A stretch of 64,000 nucleotides of DNA. Source: an uncultured Bacteroidales bacterium (GTDB taxonomy: Bacteria > Bacteroidota > Bacteroidia > Bacteroidales > ML635J-15). Below are positions 60,398 through 64,000 of the stretch, one piece after another (within the stretch, counting starts at the first letter, position 1; each line of letters begins with the position of its first letter). Location of the stretch: positions 1-64,000 of the forward strand of contig CALJNE010000006.1 in the NCBI GenBank assembly GCA_937982115.1, in the 5' to 3' direction. A program made the translations under genes and the position numbers. The notes under the pieces are model-generated. The model saw only the letters and a program-made list of their open reading frames with translations, did not search any database and was not told where the DNA came from.

Positions 60398-61957
60398 TTA
60401 TAAAGGAATATTATTATGTTTTTTTGCCGGTCTTGTTTCGTTTTTAGAAGCAAGAGACGCTAATGCTCGAATAATTCTGAAGCGAGTGTATCGAGGTTCA
60501 ATAACATCGTCAATATATCCGTATTTAGCAGCTTGATACGGATTTGCAAACTTTTCTCGGTATTCTGCTTCTTTTTCGGCAATATATTTAGCTTTTTCTT
60601 CTTCGTCCTTAATAGCAGCAAGTTCTTTATAATTAAGGATTTCGATAGCTCCAGCAGCACCCATTACGGCTATTTCGGCTGAAGGCCATGCATAATTCAA
60701 ATCGCCTTTAAGTTGTTTACAACTCATAACGTCATGTGCACCACCATAAGATTTTCTGAGAGTTACAGTTACTTTTGGAACGGTTGCTTCACCATAAGCA
60801 TACATCAACTTTGCACCATTTGATATAATGCCTCCGTATTCCTGTGAACTTCCGGGTAAAAATCCCGGTACATCAACCAAAGTTACCAGAGGAATATTAA
60901 AAGCATCGCAAAAACGAACAAAACGAGCAGCCTTTTTAGAAGCATCTATATCAAGTACACCTGCAAGGAAATTTGGTTGATTAGCAACAATACCAACAGC
61001 TTGCCCGTTAAATCTTGCAAATCCAACAACTATATTTTTTGCATAATATTTATGAACTTCTTCAAATTCGCCATTGTCAACTATAGTAGTTATGATATCC
61101 AACACATTATAAGGTTTGTTTGGATTATCAGGAATTATTGTATTCAAAACATCGTCAACTCTGTCAATAGGATCTGTACATTCAATAACAGGAGGATTTT
61201 CCATAAAGTTTTGAGGCATATAGGAAATAAGTCTCCTAATAGTTTTTAAAGTTTCAACTTCGTTTTCGCAAACAAAGTGAGCCACACCGGATTTTGAGGC
61301 ATGAATCATAGGTCCGCCGAGATTTTCTACGCTAATGTCTTCACCTGTAACAGTTTTTGTTACTTTTGGACCAGTAACAAACATATAACTGATATTCTCA
61401 GCCATTAAGATAAAATCTGTTAAAGCAGGAGAATAAACTGCACCGCCGGCACAAGGACCTAAAATAGCAGAAATTTGAGGAATTACTCCGGAAGCCTCAA
61501 TGTTTCTTTGAAATATTTCAGCATAACCTGCAAGGCTCAATACACCTTCCTGAATTCTGGCGCCGCCGCTATCATTAAGCCCTATAACAGGAGTTCCCAT
61601 TTTCATGGCCATATCCATTACTTTGCAAATTTTCTTTGCATTAGTCTCAGATAATGACCCTCCTAAAACGGTAAAATCTTGAGAAAATACATAAACTAAA
61701 CGCCCATCAATAGTACCATAGCCTGTAACAACTCCATCACCTAAATATTGTTCTTTATCAAGCCCGAAATCGGTTTGGCGATGAGTAACGAACATATCCA
61801 TTTCTTCGAAGCTGCCTTCGTCCAATAAAAGCTCTATTCGTTCTCTGGCCGTAAGTTTACCTTTTTCGTGCTGAGCATCAATACGTTTCTGACCACCGCC
61901 TAATCTGGCCTGGGCTCTCAATTCCACCAATTTTTTAATATTTCCTTCTGCTGCCAT
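60398..61957 (-). CDS. methylmalonyl-CoA decarboxylase alpha / acyl-CoA carboxylase carboxyltransferase
   Basis: [87 protein letters not shown]-type motif. Confidence 0.95.
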   Translation of the reverse strand: MAAEGNIKKLVELRAQARLGGGQKRIDAQHEKGKLTARERIELLLDEGSFEEMDMFVTHRQTDFGLDKEQYLGDGVVTGYGTIDGRLVYVFSQDFTVLGGSLSETNAKKICKVMDMAMKMGTPVIGLNDSGGARIQEGVLSLAGYAEIFQRNIEASGVIPQISAILGPCAGGAVYSPALTDFILMAENISYMFVTGPKVTKTVTGEDISVENLGGPMIHASKSGVAHFVCENEVETLKTIRRLISYMPQNFMENPPVIECTDPIDRVDDVLNTIIPDNPNKPYNVLDIITTIVDNGEFEEVHKYYAKNIVVGFARFNGQAVGIVANQPNFLAGVLDIDASKKAARFVRFCDAFNIPLVTLVDVPGFLPGSSQEYGGIISNGAKLMYAYGEATVPKVTVTLRKSYGGAHDVMSCKQLKGDLNYAWPSAEIAVMGAAGAIEILNYKELAAIKDEEEKAKYIAEKEAEYREKFANPYQAAKYGYIDDVIEPRYTRFRIIRALASLASKNETRPAKKHNNIPL

Positions 61958-61984
61958 TTTTGTTTGTGTAATTTATCTTAAACT

Positions 61985-62395
61985 TTATTCGGATTTATTT
62001 TCGCATATCTCGGTTAGCACTCCGAGAGTTGATTTCGGATGCAAAAATGCAATATGAAGTCCCTCAGCTCCCATACGTGGCTTCTGATCAATCATTTGAA
62101 CACCTTTTGTTTGCAACTCTTCTATTGAAGATTCAATGTCTTTTACTGCAAAAGCAATATGATGAATACCCTCACCTCTTTTTTCAATAAATTTTGCAAC
62201 AGGACTTTCAGGATCTGTGGGCTCAAGTAATTCAATTTTGGTGTCACCAAGTTTAAAAAAAGCTGTTTTAACTTTCTGATCTTTTACTTCTTCGATTGCA
62301 TAGCAAGATAATCCAAGAACATCCTCGTAATATTTTCTTGCAATTTCTATTGATTTTACAGCAATCCCAATGTGTTCGATATGTTTAATATTCAT
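61985..62395 (-). CDS. mce: methylmalonyl-CoA epimerase
   Basis: [58 protein letters not shown]. Confidence 0.95.
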   Translation of the reverse strand: MNIKHIEHIGIAVKSIEIARKYYEDVLGLSCYAIEEVKDQKVKTAFFKLGDTKIELLEPTDPESPVAKFIEKRGEGIHHIAFAVKDIESSIEELQTKGVQMIDQKPRMGAEGLHIAFLHPKSTLGVLTEICENKSE

Positions 62396-62535
62396 AAGTT
62401 TACATTTTTTGCAAAATTAGTAAGCTTTTCTATCATAAAAAAATAAATCGTCATTTAATAAAACATTTTTTATAACATATTTTTTCAGACAACCAAAAAT
62501 GATTAAATTCGTCAGGTGAAATGAAAATCATTTTT

Positions 62536-63123
62536 ATGGATTTGACCAACAAGGAGGTTGTTCAGGAAATTGTTGACGGTTGTTGCAGAGGCGATAGAAA
62601 ATATCAACAAATACTCTATAAGGAAACTTATGGAAAAATGCTTGGTGTTTGCCTCAGATATGCCTCCAGTAGAGAGGAGGCCAAAGATTTTATGCACGAT
62701 GGTTATTTAAAAGTCTTCGAAAAAATCAAATTTTTTAAAAACACAGGTTCGATTGAAGGTTGGATAAGAAGGATAATTGTCAACAACATTATTGATACTA
62801 TTAGAAAAAGAAATAAAATTTCGTTTATAGACAACCCTGAAGAAAGTTTATCGTCAATAAAACAAGATGATGAAGAAAACCTTGAAATGCTAAATTTTGA
62901 ACAAATAAATGCAGCAAGAATTATTGAACTTATACAGGAATTACCTCCTGCGTACAGAACAGTTTTTAACCTTTATGTAATTGAAAACTTCTCACATAAA
63001 GAAATAGCAGAAATGCTCAATATTAACATAGGTACTTCAAAATCAAATTTATCGAAAGCTAAAGTTAAATTAAAGAAATTATTCATAGAAAAATACGGAA
63101 ATATATATGAGCAACTTGGATAA
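62536..63123 (+). CDS. RNA polymerase sigma-70 (ECF-type) factor (ORF track start 62521)
   Basis: REEAKDFMHDGYLKVFEKI (sigma2), LPPAYRTVFNLYVIENFSHKEIAEMLNINIGTSKSNLSKAK (sigma4). Confidence 0.93.
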   Translation: MDLTNKEVVQEIVDGCCRGDRKYQQILYKETYGKMLGVCLRYASSREEAKDFMHDGYLKVFEKIKFFKNTGSIEGWIRRIIVNNIIDTIRKRNKISFIDNPEESLSSIKQDDEENLEMLNFEQINAARIIELIQELPPAYRTVFNLYVIENFSHKEIAEMLNINIGTSKSNLSKAKVKLKKLFIEKYGNIYEQLG

Positions 63124-64000
63124 ATTAAAAAATATTCTGCAAAATTATAAAGCAGAATATGATCATAATGATTGGATTAAACTAGAAAAGGATTTACCTA
63201 AACCATCTGGTAATTTTCCTTTTCAGAAAGCAATAATTATTTCAGCCATAATTATTTCATCCATCACCGGTATAATATTATTAGTTAACCATATAAATAA
63301 ATCCAAAAAAAATCTTAATCTCTCTGAAACAATTGTAAACAATGAAACTACTGAAAACAATATTGTTAATATTTCTCAGAATAATAGTTTTGATAACAAT
63401 AATGAAATAAAATCAAATATAAATTCAGATTCAAATAATTCAACTACCCAAAACATTGTAAATAATGAAAAAGAAAACGTAAAAACAACAGAACCGGAAA
63501 TTAAAGAGAAAAATGAAAATATAATAATAAGTCCCAATAGCAATAAAAACTCAGAAATTCACAATACTACAAAAATCAATTCACTTCCGGATTTAAGTAA
63601 TGTTAAATATGAAATTAGTCTTTTAGATTCATGCGTTCCTGCAAAAATTAGATTTTCTGTTTACAATCTTCCCGAAGGATGCGTTGCAGAATGGAATACA
63701 GACGAAAACTACAGAATAAAAGGGAATAGTGTAACACATACATACTTAAAAAAAGGAGAATATTATCCCGAGCTCAATATTATTTATAATAATAATGTAT
63801 TAGAAACATTCAAATTGAATAAAATTTCGATATTCGACAAAACTAATGTAAAAATTAATTTTGACAATTCAAATAATTTATATTATTTTAGTAGCAGCAT
63901 TGATAAAAGTAATAATATATATTGGAGCATTGATAATCAGACATTTACGGATAATTCCGTGAGTTATGAATTTAAGAAAAGTGGAGATTATAGAGTGAAA
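63107..64000 (+). CDS. partial transmembrane protein with Asn-rich linker and PKD-like modules, truncated by window edge
   Basis: ATG at 63107 overlaps the sigma factor stop; MSNLDKLKNILQNYKAEYDHNDWIKLEKDLPKPSGNFPFQKAIIISAIIISSITGIILLVN..., open to the end of the window; absent from the ORF track. Confidence 0.8.
   Translation, partial: MSNLDKLKNILQNYKAEYDHNDWIKLEKDLPKPSGNFPFQKAIIISAIIISSITGIILLVNHINKSKKNLNLSETIVNNETTENNIVNISQNNSFDNNNEIKSNINSDSNNSTTQNIVNNEKENVKTTEPEIKEKNENIIISPNSNKNSEIHNTTKINSLPDLSNVKYEISLLDSCVPAKIRFSVYNLPEGCVAEWNTDENYRIKGNSVTHTYLKKGEYYPELNIIYNNNVLETFKLNKISIFDKTNVKINFDNSNNLYYFSSSIDKSNNIYWSIDNQTFTDNSVSYEFKKSGDYRVK

Noticed and set aside
1-64000. tRNA, rRNA, CRISPR array, prophage or integrative element
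   Set aside because: No cloverleaf-like intergenic sequence, repeat-spacer array, integrase or phage structural gene was noticed; small or divergent ncRNAs cannot be excluded without Infernal/tRNAscan.

Overview
This 64 kb AT-rich chromosomal window looks like a Bacteroidota (Bacteroidetes) genome. Supporting signs are a SusC/SusD pair, a type IX secretion C-terminal signal, BatD/BatE-like genes, DUF3822+RsmD, DUF4293 and TTTG-N19/20-TAnnTTTG promoters. Most of it is core or housekeeping gene content: aroC, guaB, rmuC, rsmD, recQ, a parvulin/SurA chaperone cluster, MoxR/OstA-like genes, CstA, a SerA-like dehydrogenase, a complete nqrA-F operon with apbE, a LytS/LytTR two-component pair, and a Na+-translocating methylmalonyl-CoA decarboxylase cluster with epimerase. 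I see no tRNA or rRNA genes, CRISPR arrays, prophage or complete insertion sequence. No clear new defence or mobile system is visible. The items most worth a second look are: (i) a SusC/SusD pair followed by a secreted GATase1-like protein of the kind often labelled 'asparagine synthetase B'; (ii) a decarboxylase beta subunit with an unusual N-terminal extracytoplasmic domain; (iii) a stand-alone transposase-type zinc-ribbon/HTH protein with its own promoter; (iv) an Hpt + SPFH-GYF gene pair beside a LytTR system; (v) a sigma factor overlapping a gene for an Asn-rich, PKD-like transmembrane protein that runs off the right edge and is missing from the ORF track; (vi) dispersed composite hairpin repeats; (vii) an ABCG-like transporter with a possibly TerB-like N-terminal region; (viii) a G9 homopolymer inside surA. 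All family assignments come from reading the protein sequences; no database search was run.
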